Assembly: GCA_000283575.1 (NCBI GenBank)
Contig: AP012044.1
Location: 124,001 to 188,000 of the forward strand
DNA: 64,000 nucleotides
Direction: 5' to 3'
Source of the DNA: Oscillibacter valericigenes Sjm18-20
GTDB taxonomy: Bacteria; Bacillota; Clostridia; Oscillospirales; Oscillospiraceae
In this document: piece by piece, positions 7,929-16,313 of the stretch
Layout of the letters: each line of letters starts with the position of its first letter
Numbering within the stretch: position 1 is the first letter of the stretch
Program-made: the position numbers and the translations under genes
Notes under the pieces: generated by a model
Seen by the model: only the letters and a program-made list of their open reading frames with translations
What the model was told of the DNA's origin: nothing
The model's database searches: none

Positions 7929-8723
7929 TTACGAAAGCAATACCTGGTCCGTCTCTTCCTGAACGCCCGCGACCTCCGCAAATTTTTGCAACAGGTCGGC
8001 CTTTGTCAGCTTTGTCTTCTCCTCTCCGGAGATATCCAGTATGATGCGGCCCTCGTTCATCATGATGATGCGGTTTCCGTGGCGGATGGCGTCTTTCATG
8101 TTGTGGGTGATCATCAGAGCCGTCAGGCCGTTTTCCCGTACAATGCGGTCGGAGAGCTCCAGGACCTTTGCCGCCGTGGCGGGGTCCAGAGCCGCCGTGT
8201 GTTCGTCCAGCAGCAGCAGCTTCGGTTTTTGGAGCGCGGCCATCAGCAGCGTCAGCGCCTGACGCTGTCCGCCGGAGAGCAGGCCCGCCTTGACGGTCAT
8301 GCGGTCCTCAAGGCCCAGACCCAGGATTTTCAGCCGCTCATGGTAGAACTCCCGCTCATTTTTCGTCACGCCCCACCTAAGCCCGCGTTTCTTTCCCCGG
8401 CGATAGGCCAGAGCCAGATTTTCCTCGATCTGCATATTGGGGGCGGTCCCCATCATGGGGTCCTGAAAAACCCGCCCGATGTAGGACGCCCGCCGGAACT
8501 CCGGAAGACCCGTGACATCTGTCCCGTCGATAAGAATGCTCCCCTCATCCACGGGCCAGACGCCCGCCACGGCGTTGAGCATCGTGGATTTGCCTGCGCC
8601 GTTGCCGCCGATGACGGTGACGAAATCCTTCTCATTCAGGTGAAGATCCAGACTCTGAAGGGCCTTTTTCTCATTGATAGTACCCGGGTTAAACGTCTTG
8701 GAAATATGATTGATGTCAAGCAT
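7929..8723 (-). CDS. ABC transporter ATPase, TrpZ-like (second importer)
   Basis: 264 residues. Walker A GGNGAGKST near residue 40, signature LSGGQRQ, Walker B LLLLDEHTAALDP and switch MITHN are all present. It is a close paralogue of the ATPase at 4699-5472 (same HTAALDP motif and same RVFQDP / RVYQNP Q-loop area). The start overlaps the permease end by 8 bases, as in the first operon, so the two operons are probably an old duplication. Confidence 0.88.
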   Translation of the reverse strand: MLDINHISKTFNPGTINEKKALQSLDLHLNEKDFVTVIGGNGAGKSTMLNAVAGVWPVDEGSILIDGTDVTGLPEFRRASYIGRVFQDPMMGTAPNMQIEENLALAYRRGKKRGLRWGVTKNEREFYHERLKILGLGLEDRMTVKAGLLSGGQRQALTLLMAALQKPKLLLLDEHTAALDPATAAKVLELSDRIVRENGLTALMITHNMKDAIRHGNRIIMMNEGRIILDISGEEKTKLTKADLLQKFAEVAGVQEETDQVLLS

Positions 8724-9690
8724 TTCCAGTCTCCCCCTTCTCCGCGGCCCTGCCGCGCTTGCCCGCCAGCTTGAAAGAGCTTCTGGACTGGGCCTGCAGG
8801 TACGGCACCGCCAGAAACACCGCCACGATCACCGCGGTGAACAGCTTGAGGTCGTTGGAATTCAGCTTCAGCCAGAGGATCAGCGTCATGACCATGTAGT
8901 ACAAAATACCGCCCACAACGATAAAGCCCAGCCGCACGGAAAAATTGGACCCCTTTCGGAAGAAGGCGTCGCACACCACCTCGCCGATGATGACGGCGGC
9001 CAGACCGATGACGATGGCGCCCCGGCCCATGTTGATGTCCGCAAATCCCTGATACTGGGTCATGAGGCCGCCGCCCAAAGCCACCAGCCCGTTGGAAAGG
9101 CCAAGGCCCAGAACTTTCATGGAGTTGATGTTGATGCCCAGCGCCCGGCTCATGGCGGGGTTGGAGCCGGTGGCCCGGACCGCGCTGCCCTCCTCGGTGC
9201 CGAAGTACCAGTACAGTGCCGCTACAATCACCGCGGCTATGAGACTTCCGGTTAAAATCGCCGTTGGCACGTGGCGGGAAGTGATAAAGACCGGGAATTT
9301 GTCGGGGTTCACGGATTTGTTGGCCGCCATGCCCATAATGTGCAGATTAATGGAGTATAGCGCAAACTGGGTCAGGATTCCGGCCAGAATAGCCGGGATT
9401 CCCAGCTTGGTGTGCAGCAGTCCGGTACACAGTCCCGCCAGCACACCTGCCAGAATGGCCGCCAGGATGGCCGCCCAGGCGGGCCAGCCCGCCAGAACCA
9501 GCATGGCGGTCACCGCGCCGCCGGTGGTGAAGGAGCCGTCCACCGTCAGATCGGCGATGTCCAGCAGACGGAAGGTAATGTAAACGCCCAGAGCCATGAT
9601 CCCCCAGATAATGCCCTGCGCGATGCCGCCGGGCAGGCTCTTAATCAGATTAATCGGATCCAGCGAGGCAAAATATGCCGCTATCTGCAT
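8716..9690 (-). CDS. ABC transporter permease, TrpY-like (second importer)
   Basis: 324 residues, around nine hydrophobic helices. It has the COG4120 hallmark LLDIADLTVDGSFTTGGAV and an RATGSNPAMSRALGIN loop. Paralogue of the permease at 5465-6349. It is separated from the binding-protein gene by 138 bases that hold a strong hairpin. Confidence 0.88.
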   Translation of the reverse strand: MQIAAYFASLDPINLIKSLPGGIAQGIIWGIMALGVYITFRLLDIADLTVDGSFTTGGAVTAMLVLAGWPAWAAILAAILAGVLAGLCTGLLHTKLGIPAILAGILTQFALYSINLHIMGMAANKSVNPDKFPVFITSRHVPTAILTGSLIAAVIVAALYWYFGTEEGSAVRATGSNPAMSRALGININSMKVLGLGLSNGLVALGGGLMTQYQGFADINMGRGAIVIGLAAVIIGEVVCDAFFRKGSNFSVRLGFIVVGGILYYMVMTLILWLKLNSNDLKLFTAVIVAVFLAVPYLQAQSRSSFKLAGKRGRAAEKGETGNA

Positions 9691-9770
9691 AATTCTTTCC
9701 CCTTTTCAGTGGTTTTGCTCGGCAACAGGGGAATGAGGCGTCGACACCCCATTCCTCCATCGTCGATCCT

Positions 9771-9804
9771 CCACCCGGGCACGAAGGCCTCCGCCCCCGG
9801 GTGG
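9771..9804 (-). other. Intercistronic hairpin in the second importer operon
   Basis: CCACCCGGG (9771-9779) and CCCGGGTGG (9796-9804) form a GC-rich stem without a T-run, between the binding-protein and permease genes. A stabilising hairpin that favours the binding protein is the likely role. Confidence 0.45.
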
Positions 9805-9828
9805 GAAGACCGGCAAACACAGGACAAC

Positions 9829-10848
9829 TTAGTCCGCGATGGCGGTATAGTCGCTGGGAATGGTGATGTTCAGAGCGGCGGCGCGGTCGGCGTCATACTC
9901 TTTTACGGGGTTGGTGTAGTACTCGATGGGCATGGTGGAGATGTCGGCCTCGCCGGTGAGAATCTTGGCGGCCATCGCGCCGGTAGTGCGGCCCAGCTCA
10001 TAGTAGTCGATGGACAGCGTGGCGATGCCGCAGCCCTTGCAGATGCCCTCTTCGCCGCAGATAATGGGGATGCCTGCGGGCTGTGCCACGTTATTGATGG
10101 CCTCGGTGCAGCTGGCGGCGGTGTTGTCGGTGGGGATGTAAAGCACGTCGCACTCGTTGCAGGCGGTGGTGGTGACGGCGGCCACATCGTTGGAGTCGGC
10201 AAAGGTATAGACGTTTACGCTCAGCCCCGCAGCCTCCAGCGCGGTCTTCACAACGTTTGCCTGATAGACAGAATTGGCCTCGCCGGAGCAGTATACGATG
10301 CCGGCGGTCTTTGCATTGGGCACCAGTTCGGTCACCATGGCGGCCTGCTGATCCAGAGGCGCCAGATCAGAGGTGCCGGAGATGTTGCCACCCACGGTAC
10401 CGTCGAACCCGTCGATGCTCAGAGCCACGCCGTATTCAGTGACGGAGGTGCCCAGAATGGGAATGTCGCTGGTGGCAGCCGCCGCGGCCTGCAGGGCGGG
10501 CGTGGCGTTGGCCATAATCAGATCCACGCCGGAGGAGACCATCTGAGTGGCCATAGTGGAGCAGGTGGCGGAGTCGTTCGCGGCGTTTTGCAGGTCAAAG
10601 TGGACGGCGTGGCCCAGCGCGTCGGTCAGCGCGTCCTCAAAGCCCTGGGTAGCGGTATCCAGAGCCGGGTGCTGCACCAGCTGGATAATGCCCACATTGT
10701 AGGTCTCACCGGAAGCGGATGCGGATGCGGCGGAAGAACCGGAGGCGGATGCGGCGGAGGAGCCGGCGGGCGCGGCGGATTGACCGCAGGCGGCCAGGCT
10801 CAGGGCCATTGCGGAGGCCAAGGCCAGAGAGAACAGCTTCTTTTTCAT
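9829..10848 (-). CDS. ABC transporter substrate-binding lipoprotein, TrpX-like (second importer)
   Basis: 339 residues. Signal peptide with lipobox LAAC, then an Ala-Ser-Gly linker (about residues 26-50) like that of the TAXI protein. The body matches PF04392: YNVGIIQLVQHPALDTATQG, ANATPALQAA and a closing LNITIPSDY. Its operon is controlled by a different leader from its paralogue, containing a short Phe/Tyr-rich ORF and a terminator, so its ligand may be phenylalanine, tyrosine or a related compound. That assignment is inference. Confidence 0.85.
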   Translation of the reverse strand: MKKKLFSLALASAMALSLAACGQSAAPAGSSAASASGSSAASASASGETYNVGIIQLVQHPALDTATQGFEDALTDALGHAVHFDLQNAANDSATCSTMATQMVSSGVDLIMANATPALQAAAAATSDIPILGTSVTEYGVALSIDGFDGTVGGNISGTSDLAPLDQQAAMVTELVPNAKTAGIVYCSGEANSVYQANVVKTALEAAGLSVNVYTFADSNDVAAVTTTACNECDVLYIPTDNTAASCTEAINNVAQPAGIPIICGEEGICKGCGIATLSIDYYELGRTTGAMAAKILTGEADISTMPIEYYTNPVKEYDADRAAALNITIPSDYTAIAD

Positions 10849-10912
10849 GACAACAACTTCCTTTCATCTAAAAAACGAATCGATTTGAATTCCGGAGCGG
10901 TTTCCAAACTAT

Positions 10913-10944
10913 AAAAAGCGGCCCCGTCCAAAGGACGGAGCCGC
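10913..10944 (-). terminator. Attenuator-type terminator before the second importer
   Basis: On the minus strand GCGGCTCCGTCC (10944-10933) pairs with GGACGGGGCCGC over a three-base loop, followed by TTTTTA. It lies between the leader ORF at 10967-11074 and the lipoprotein start at 10848, so it must be read through for expression. Confidence 0.85.
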
Positions 10945-10966
10945 CTCTCATACAAAAAAGCAAAAC

Positions 10967-11074
10967 TCAGTCTTTCAGGCGCTTTTCCAATTTCTGCGCA
11001 CGGTAATTACGGCCCGCAAAGCGGACCTCGGTAAAGTAATAGAAGGAAGCGGCCACAGACAGATTATTACGCAT
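10967..11074 (-). CDS. Leader peptide, Phe/Tyr-rich, before the second importer
   Basis: A 35-residue ORF from ATG 11074 with GAAAGGAG upstream. It has the run Ser-Phe-Tyr-Tyr-Phe at residues 10-14 and a basic end (LEKRLKD). It ends 23 bases before the terminator stem. The segment GGTCCGC just after the Phe-Tyr codons pairs with GCGGGCC downstream, and the latter can instead pair with the 5' arm of the terminator. That is the layout of a classical leader-peptide attenuator, in which a ribosome stalled at Phe/Tyr codons would favour the antiterminator. No experiment or family name is known to me. Confidence 0.6.
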   Translation of the reverse strand: MRNNLSVAASFYYFTEVRFAGRNYRAQKLEKRLKD

Positions 11075-11127
11075 GGTGAAACGCTCCTTTCCGCCGCCTA
11101 CCGGCCCGATAATTTGAGTTCTTTGAC

Positions 11128-11156
11128 AGTATATAGCTTTAAACAACTAAAGTCAA
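11128..11156 (-). promoter_or_regulatory. Promoter of the second importer operon
   Basis: On the minus strand TTGACT (11156-11151) and TATACT (11133-11128) are 17 bases apart, about 50 bases before the leader ORF. Confidence 0.8.
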
Positions 11157-11239
11157 CTGTCATTTTGCATAAAATCCACTCAATTGGCTTCTATGTTTCG
11201 CATAAATTAAAAAAAGCGCGGCAAAATTCGTCGGTACCG

Positions 11240-11268
11240 TTGACAATTTTACCGGAATGCGATATAAA
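11240..11268 (+). promoter_or_regulatory. Promoter of the structured RNA / pyrG
   Basis: TTGACA at 11240-11245 and TATAAA at 11263-11268, 17 bases apart. The expected start is near 11275, well upstream of pyrG. Confidence 0.8.
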
Positions 11269-11275
11269 TATAAGG

Positions 11276-11430
11276 TATTTTTTCAGTATGCCCCGGCAGG
11301 TGAGTATTTGTGTGCTCCGTTGCCGCGCGGCAGCGATCTGCGACGGGAAGACGCAGGTTGACCCGCCCTCAAAATCGAACACCGCAGACCGTGGATCGCG
11401 CTGAAAGCTCCTGTTACCAGGGGGTTTTTC
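11276..11430 (+). ncRNA. Structured RNA upstream of pyrG, class not assigned
   Basis: About 150 bases that begin just after a strong promoter. The ends pair: CCCC-GG-CAGG at 11291-11300 with CCTG-CC-GGGG at 11410-11424, followed by TTTTT, so the closing stem doubles as a terminator. Inside are CAGCGATC (11331-11338) pairing with GATCGC-GCTG (about 11395-11404), hairpin GCCGCGCGGC and hairpin CTGCG/CGCAG. A long rod closed by end pairing and ended by a T-run recalls 6S RNA, but I cannot match it to a consensus. A second, longer-range stem CCGTGGA/TCCACGG followed by a T-run reaches 11460, so a pyrG leader attenuator is the alternative. Confidence 0.45.
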
Positions 11431-11515
11431 ACCGCAAAATGTCCACGGCGTTTTTATTTTTTGGGGCGGGAATTCTGGCAAGGCGGAGAAAATGTAAAGG
11501 ATAAGGTGGATGGTT

Positions 11516-13117
11516 ATGGCGACAAAATTTATATTTGTGACCGGCGGTGTGGTGTCGGGCCTGGGCAAGGGCATCTGCGCAGCGTCTCTGGGGCGCCTTT
11601 TAAAGCAGCGGGGCCTGCGGGTGCGCAACCAGAAGTTTGACCCCTATATCAATGTAGACCCCGGCACCATGAGCCCCTATCAGCACGGGGAGGTTTTCGT
11701 CACCGACGACGGAGCTGAAACGGACCTGGATCTGGGCCACTACGAGCGATTTGTGGACGAGACACTCACCGGGAACTCCTCCGTCTCCTCCGGCAAAATT
11801 TACTGGTCCGTTTTGAATCGGGAGCGCCGGGGCGATTACCTGGGGGCTACCGTCCAGATCATCCCCCATATCACCAACGAGATTAAAAGCCGGGTGTACG
11901 CCATGGCCAGCGACGACGTGGACGTGGTCATCAGCGAGATCGGCGGCACTGTGGGCGATATCGAGTCCCAACCCTTTCTGGAGGCCATCCGCCAGGTGGG
12001 TGCGGAGCAGCCCCGGGGTAGTGTAGTCTTCATCCATGTACCCCTCATTGTTCAGATTCCCGGCAGCGGCGAGATGAAGAGCAAGCCCACGCAGCACTCC
12101 GTGAAGGAGCTTTTGTCTCTGGGTATCCAGCCCGACATTCTGGTCTGCCGGTGCGACGCCCCCATCAGCGACGATGTGCGCCGGAAAATTGCCCTGTTCT
12201 GCAACGTTCAGCCCGACTGCGTCATTCAAAATACCACTGCCGAGACGCTGTACGAAGTCCCGCTGCTGTTGCAGAAGGAGGGCCTGGACGAGGTGGTCTG
12301 CCGCCGTCTGGGTCTCATCACCCCCCAACCCGATCTGCGGGAGTGGGCTGCCATGGTCCGCCGGGCAAAGAACGCCAAAAAGCACGTGGAGATCGCTCTG
12401 GTGGGGAAATATACCCAGCTGCACGACGCATATCTCTCCGTTGTGGAGGCTCTGAGCCACGCGGGCATTTCAAACGACGCAGTTGTGGATATCCGCTGGA
12501 TTGACTCCGAGACGCTGAACGAGAAAAACCTGAAGGAAAACCTGAAGGGCTGCTCCGGCATTCTGGTGCCCGGCGGATTTGGAGACCGGGGCATCGAGGG
12601 GATGATTGCCGCCGTGCAGTACGCCCGGGAGAATGCCATTCCCTTTTTTGGCATCTGTCTTGGTATGCAGATGGCGGTGATCGAGATTGCCCGCCACGTT
12701 TTGGGCCGGACGGACGCTAACTCCGCCGAGTTCTCCGAGACCACCGGCTATCCCGTCATCGCGCTGATGCCCGATCAGGTGAATATCACGGACAAGGGCG
12801 GCACCATGCGTCTGGGCAAATATCCCTGCGTGCTGATCGAGGGGACTCGCAGCAGGGAGCTGTATGGCGTCCCCGAGATCACGGAGCGCCACCGGCACCG
12901 GTTCGAGTTCAACAACGCCTGCCGGGCGGAGTTGGAGGCCAACGGCCTCAAGCTGGCCGGCCTGTCACCAAGCGGAAATCTGGTGGAGATTGTGGAGCTG
13001 CCGGAGCATCCGTGGTTCGTGGGCGTCCAGTTCCATCCTGAGTTTAAGAGCCGTCCCAATCGGCCGCATCCGCTGTTTTACGGATTTGTAAAGGCAGCCG
13101 TCGAGAAACAGGGCTAA
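11516..13117 (+). CDS. pyrG: CTP synthase
   Basis: 533 residues from ATG 11516 (AAGGTGG six bases upstream); an ATG two codons earlier overlaps the ribosome site. N-terminal synthetase domain begins [19 protein letters not shown] with the P-loop, and has the [20 protein letters not shown] signature. The C-terminal glutaminase domain has the nucleophile Cys in FFGICLGMQ and the His-Glu pair in VQFHPEF. It makes CTP from UTP, ATP and glutamine in the cytosol. Length is standard. It is transcribed downstream of the structured RNA and followed by a terminator. Confidence 0.98.
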   Translation: MATKFIFVTGGVVSGLGKGICAASLGRLLKQRGLRVRNQKFDPYINVDPGTMSPYQHGEVFVTDDGAETDLDLGHYERFVDETLTGNSSVSSGKIYWSVLNRERRGDYLGATVQIIPHITNEIKSRVYAMASDDVDVVISEIGGTVGDIESQPFLEAIRQVGAEQPRGSVVFIHVPLIVQIPGSGEMKSKPTQHSVKELLSLGIQPDILVCRCDAPISDDVRRKIALFCNVQPDCVIQNTTAETLYEVPLLLQKEGLDEVVCRRLGLITPQPDLREWAAMVRRAKNAKKHVEIALVGKYTQLHDAYLSVVEALSHAGISNDAVVDIRWIDSETLNEKNLKENLKGCSGILVPGGFGDRGIEGMIAAVQYARENAIPFFGICLGMQMAVIEIARHVLGRTDANSAEFSETTGYPVIALMPDQVNITDKGGTMRLGKYPCVLIEGTRSRELYGVPEITERHRHRFEFNNACRAELEANGLKLAGLSPSGNLVEIVELPEHPWFVGVQFHPEFKSRPNRPHPLFYGFVKAAVEKQG

Positions 13118-13136
13118 CATCAACCGTTTATCCAAG

Positions 13137-13162
13137 AGCCCGGCCCGCCTGCGGGCCGGGCT
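13137..13162 (+). terminator. Terminator after pyrG
   Basis: AGCCCGGCCCGC (13137-13148) and GCGGGCCGGGCT (13151-13162) form a 12-bp GC stem. The T-run is short (TTTG), so some read-through into the peptidase gene is possible. Confidence 0.75.
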
Positions 13163-13197
13163 TTGATCGAAAGCGCAGGCTTAAAAGGGAGGTTTCT

Positions 13198-14271
13198 ATG
13201 AATCATTTCAATCAGATTGCCGAGGTGCTGGAGTCTCAAAATCTGGACGCGATGCTGCTGACCCAAGAGGCCAACCGCTTTTACGCCTCCGGTTTTCACT
13301 CTTCCGGAACCGATGGCGTGGCGCTTGTTACCAAGACGAAAAACTACTATTTTACGGATTCCCGCTATACCGAGGCCGCCGCGCGGCACATTCAAAACGC
13401 TGTGATCAGCGAGGCCAAGCCGGGCCGGGGTTACGTGACCCTTATCAACGAAGCATTGGCGAAGCAGGGCGCAAAAAGAGGGGGCTTTGAAGACGCCTAT
13501 ATGACCGTGGCGGACTATGAGCTGTATCGGAAAAATCTCCGCTGTGAGCTGGTCCCCGCCACAGAACTTTTGCTGGAGCTGCGAAAGGTGAAAGACGCAG
13601 AGGAGCAGGAGACCATGATCGCCGCCCAGCGCATTGCGGAGCGGGCGCTGGGGGATATATTGAAGGAGATCCGCCCCGGCGTGACGGAAAAGGAGATTGC
13701 CGCCCGGCTTCAGTATCTGATGCTGCACTACGGAGCGGAAAATATGTCCTTCGACCCCATTGTGGTGTCCGGTCCTAACGGAAGCCTGCCCCACGGTGTC
13801 CCCAGTGAAAAGGCCATTCAAAGCGGCGAATTTGTCACAATGGACTTTGGCTGTATCTATCACGGCTATTGCTCCGATATGACCCGAACCGTGGCGGTCG
13901 GTTCCGTGACGGACGAAATGCGCCGTGTGTATGAGACCGTTCTCGTTGCCCAGAAGGCGGGCATCGCCGCGGCCGCCGCGGGCGTGACGGGTAAAGCCGT
14001 GGATGGTGCGGCCCGCAAGGTTATTGAGGACGCAGGCTATGGCGACTATTTCGGTCACAGCTTCGGCCACGGTGTAGGTGTGGAAATCCACGAGTCTCCC
14101 AACGCCTCGCCCCGGAACGAGACGCCCCTGCCCGCAGGGGCCGTGATCTCGGCGGAGCCGGGCATATATCTGCCGGGAAAGCTGGGCGTGCGCATTGAGG
14201 ACGTCCTTTTTCTGAAAGACTGTGGCTGCACGGATATCACCCTTGCGCCCAAGAATCTGATGATCCTGTAA
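13198..14271 (+). CDS. Xaa-Pro peptidase family protein (M24)
   Basis: 357 residues with AAAGGGAGG upstream of ATG 13198. Residues 1-125 form the creatinase-like N-domain and the rest the pita-bread M24 domain. Metal ligands are visible: two Asp in MDFGCIYHGYCSDMTRT, His in FGHGVGVEIHE, Glu in SAEPGIYLPG and Glu in RIEDV. Length and motifs fit short bacterial aminopeptidase P / prolidase-like enzymes, which release N-terminal residues next to proline in the cytosol. Whether it prefers dipeptides or longer peptides cannot be told. Confidence 0.93.
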   Translation: MNHFNQIAEVLESQNLDAMLLTQEANRFYASGFHSSGTDGVALVTKTKNYYFTDSRYTEAAARHIQNAVISEAKPGRGYVTLINEALAKQGAKRGGFEDAYMTVADYELYRKNLRCELVPATELLLELRKVKDAEEQETMIAAQRIAERALGDILKEIRPGVTEKEIAARLQYLMLHYGAENMSFDPIVVSGPNGSLPHGVPSEKAIQSGEFVTMDFGCIYHGYCSDMTRTVAVGSVTDEMRRVYETVLVAQKAGIAAAAAGVTGKAVDGAARKVIEDAGYGDYFGHSFGHGVGVEIHESPNASPRNETPLPAGAVISAEPGIYLPGKLGVRIEDVLFLKDCGCTDITLAPKNLMIL

Positions 14272-14312
14272 TACGATTTTAGCGAGTTTCAGTCTAAAAC
14301 CGCGGAAAAGCA

Positions 14313-14349
14313 AAGGGAACGCGGACGCCATTGGCGTCCGCGTTCCCTT
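14313..14349. terminator. Bidirectional terminator between the M24 peptidase and pta
   Basis: A 17-bp perfect stem (AAGGGAACGCGGACGCC and its complement) around ATT. AT-rich flanks on both sides let it serve the convergent genes. Confidence 0.85.
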
Positions 14350-14377
14350 ATTTAATGTGTTGTGTCCAGATAGAAGC

Positions 14378-15358
14378 TTACTCTTCCACAAGGCCCGCGG
14401 TGATGATGGCCATGGAGTAGACCTCCTGAGCGTTGCAGCCCCGGGAAAGATCGTTGATGGGAGCGTTCAGACCCTGGAGAATGGGGCCGTATGCATCAAA
14501 GGAGCCCATGCGCTGGCAGATCTTATAGCCGATGTTGCCCGCGTTGATGTCAGGGAAGATAAAGGTATTGGCGTGGCCGGCCACTGAGGAATCGGGGCAC
14601 TTGGTGTGGGCCACGCGGGGAGAGACGGCGGCGTCAAACTGCAGCTCGCCCTCCATGGCAAGCTCGGGCGCGGCGGCGTGGGCTTTGGTGAATGCATTGC
14701 GCATCTTATCCACATCCTCGCCCTTGCCGGAGCCCAGAGTGGAGTAGCTCAAAAAGGCCACTTTGGGATCCATGCCGAACATACGGGCGGTACTGGCGGT
14801 CTCCAGAGCGATCTCTACCAATTCGTCCTCGGAGGGCTTGATGTTGATGGCGCAGTCGCCCATAGCAAGGACCTCGCGGTCGCCGGTGGCGGAGGGACGG
14901 ACCAGAATGAAGCAGGAGGATACGATCTTGCTGCCGGGTTTTGTCTTAATAATCTGCAGCGCGGGACGGACGGTGTCGGCGGTGGAGTAGGTGGCGCCGC
15001 CCAGCAGAGCGTCGGCATAGCCCATCTTCACCAGCATGGTGCCAAAGTAGTTGCCCTGCTTCAGGACCTTGCGGCACTGCGCCTCGTCCATCTTGCCCTT
15101 GCGCAGTTCCACCAGGGTGGCAATCATTTTGTCTACTTCCGCAAAATTCTCCGGGTCGATGATTTCGGCGCCCCGGATGTTGAAACCTGCGTCCTCGGCG
15201 GCAGCGGATATTGCATCGGGATTACCTACCAGCACGGGAGTCAGGAACGTACCGGACAGCAGGCGGGCGGACGCTTCCAGGATGCGGGCGTCGGTGCCTT
15301 CGGTGAAGACGATCTTGCGGGGATGGGCCTTCAGTTTGTTGATCAGAAACTCAAACAT
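14378..15358 (-). CDS. pta: Phosphate acetyltransferase
   Basis: 326 residues, the length of the short clostridial and Bacillus type enzyme. It starts with KIVFTEGTDARILEASARLL and contains the conserved GCVHGATYSTADTVRPALQ-like segment (here LLGGATYSTADTVRPALQ) and AHTKCPDSSVAGHANTFIFPD near the C-terminus. It converts acetyl-CoA and phosphate to acetyl phosphate, the step before acetate kinase in fermentative ATP production. GGAGG lies seven bases before ATG 15358. No ackA is adjacent. Confidence 0.97.
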   Translation of the reverse strand: MFEFLINKLKAHPRKIVFTEGTDARILEASARLLSGTFLTPVLVGNPDAISAAAEDAGFNIRGAEIIDPENFAEVDKMIATLVELRKGKMDEAQCRKVLKQGNYFGTMLVKMGYADALLGGATYSTADTVRPALQIIKTKPGSKIVSSCFILVRPSATGDREVLAMGDCAINIKPSEDELVEIALETASTARMFGMDPKVAFLSYSTLGSGKGEDVDKMRNAFTKAHAAAPELAMEGELQFDAAVSPRVAHTKCPDSSVAGHANTFIFPDINAGNIGYKICQRMGSFDAYGPILQGLNAPINDLSRGCNAQEVYSMAIITAGLVEE

Positions 15359-15360
15359 GC

Positions 15361-15798
15361 TTTATTCCTCCAATAAATTACTGAAACAGCGAATTTTACG
15401 CGATTTTCATACCTCTCCTATTATACACATCTCAAAAAGCCGGTCAACAAAAACTTAAAAAAAACAGAGAAAAAAGCTACAAAATTTTCACCGGGTTTAC
15501 GTATCTTTTCGTAAATTCGGAAACACTTGTTTTTCCACTGCGATATACCGAGGTGGAAAAAGCGCGGCCTTCGGCAGCTGAGCTTTGCAGCTACCGCGAA
15601 AACACAGGGCGAGCCTCAAACTACGCTTTGACAGGATGAACAGGGATTTGCTGGGAGCATTGTACAAGCGGTATATTGCTTCGGTTCATAAAAGACGGCC
15701 CACAAGACCGATTAAGGGCTTTGAGAATGATTGTGCGCATGGTTTGGCTTTATATGCGCAAACTATTGCCACACTGAATCGAAAGGCGGTAACGACTT
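15361..15798. other. Intergenic stretch with a weak ORF
   Basis: The first part is the AT-rich pta promoter region. An open frame on the plus strand spans 15585-15830 (TTG start at 15585, first ATG at 15636) and would encode up to 81 residues, basic, with no family I recognise and no clear ribosome site. It could be a gene remnant. No RNA gene was recognised here. Confidence 0.4.
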
Positions 15799-15960
15799 AT
15801 GAAAAAGAAACAAGACCGCAGACAGGATGATCCAAAGCCAATGCAGCAAGTGAAAGCAATGACTGATTTCACATCCGAAAAAACAGATCCACAGGGCAGC
15901 TACACCGGCTGTCCGGCAGTCCCTTACGAGGAGCCGGTGCAAGACGTCGATGATCTGTAA
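15799..15960 (+). CDS. Small acidic hypothetical protein
   Basis: 53 residues from ATG 15799 with AAAGGCGG upstream. It begins with a lysine-rich KKKQDRRQDD stretch and ends PYEEPVQDVDDL, with a conserved-looking DFTSEKTDPQGSYTG core. The TDPxGSYTG / PVQDxDDL pattern recalls small clostridial proteins of unknown function, but this is from memory. It is followed directly by a terminator, which supports that it is a real gene. Confidence 0.6.
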   Translation: MKKKQDRRQDDPKPMQQVKAMTDFTSEKTDPQGSYTGCPAVPYEEPVQDVDDL

Positions 15961-16012
15961 CGGAGAGGGCGGTAGATATAGAAAAAAACAATGAAGGAAA
16001 AAGGCAAACTTC

Positions 16013-16042
16013 AAAGGCCGCTCTCATTGTGGGGCGGCCTTT
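16013..16042 (+). terminator. Terminator after the small protein gene
   Basis: AAAGGCCGC and GCGGCCTTT arms close a loop of about 12 bases, followed by CTTT. Confidence 0.8.
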
Positions 16043-16249
16043 CTTTGGGGCTGAGGCGCTTGCCGACATTACCAACATTACTTCTATAAAAGAATGGCTA
16101 AAATAAGCTTGTTGCCCGGAAGTAAAATTTGTATGGGGCGGAATCGCATTTCATACTCTATATACATAAAAGAAGACCGTCTCGTTTTGCCTTCGGTTCT
16201 CTCAGGTACAAAGCGAATTCCGGAGGCACTGACCAACCGGACAAAGACG

Positions 16250-16279
16250 GCGGGGAGACGGAATACTCCGTCTCCCCGC
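16250..16279 (-). terminator. Terminator after the IclR-type gene
   Basis: GGGGAGACGGA (16252-16262) pairs with TCCGTCTCCCC (16267-16277). It lies 35 bases past the stop of the minus-strand regulator. The rest of 16043-16313 shows no gene. Confidence 0.7.
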
Positions 16280-16313
16280 GGGGAACCGACATGGTGCGGC
16301 AGCACACCGCCGC

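Noticed and set aside
11276..11516. Classical pyrG CTP attenuator with G-stretch transcript start
   Set aside because: The predicted start near 11275 lacks the GGGC start sequence needed for that mechanism.
16043..16313. Short frames on both strands at 16.1-16.3 kb as small genes
   Set aside because: No ribosome sites and no protein-like composition; they overlap the terminator of the IclR gene.
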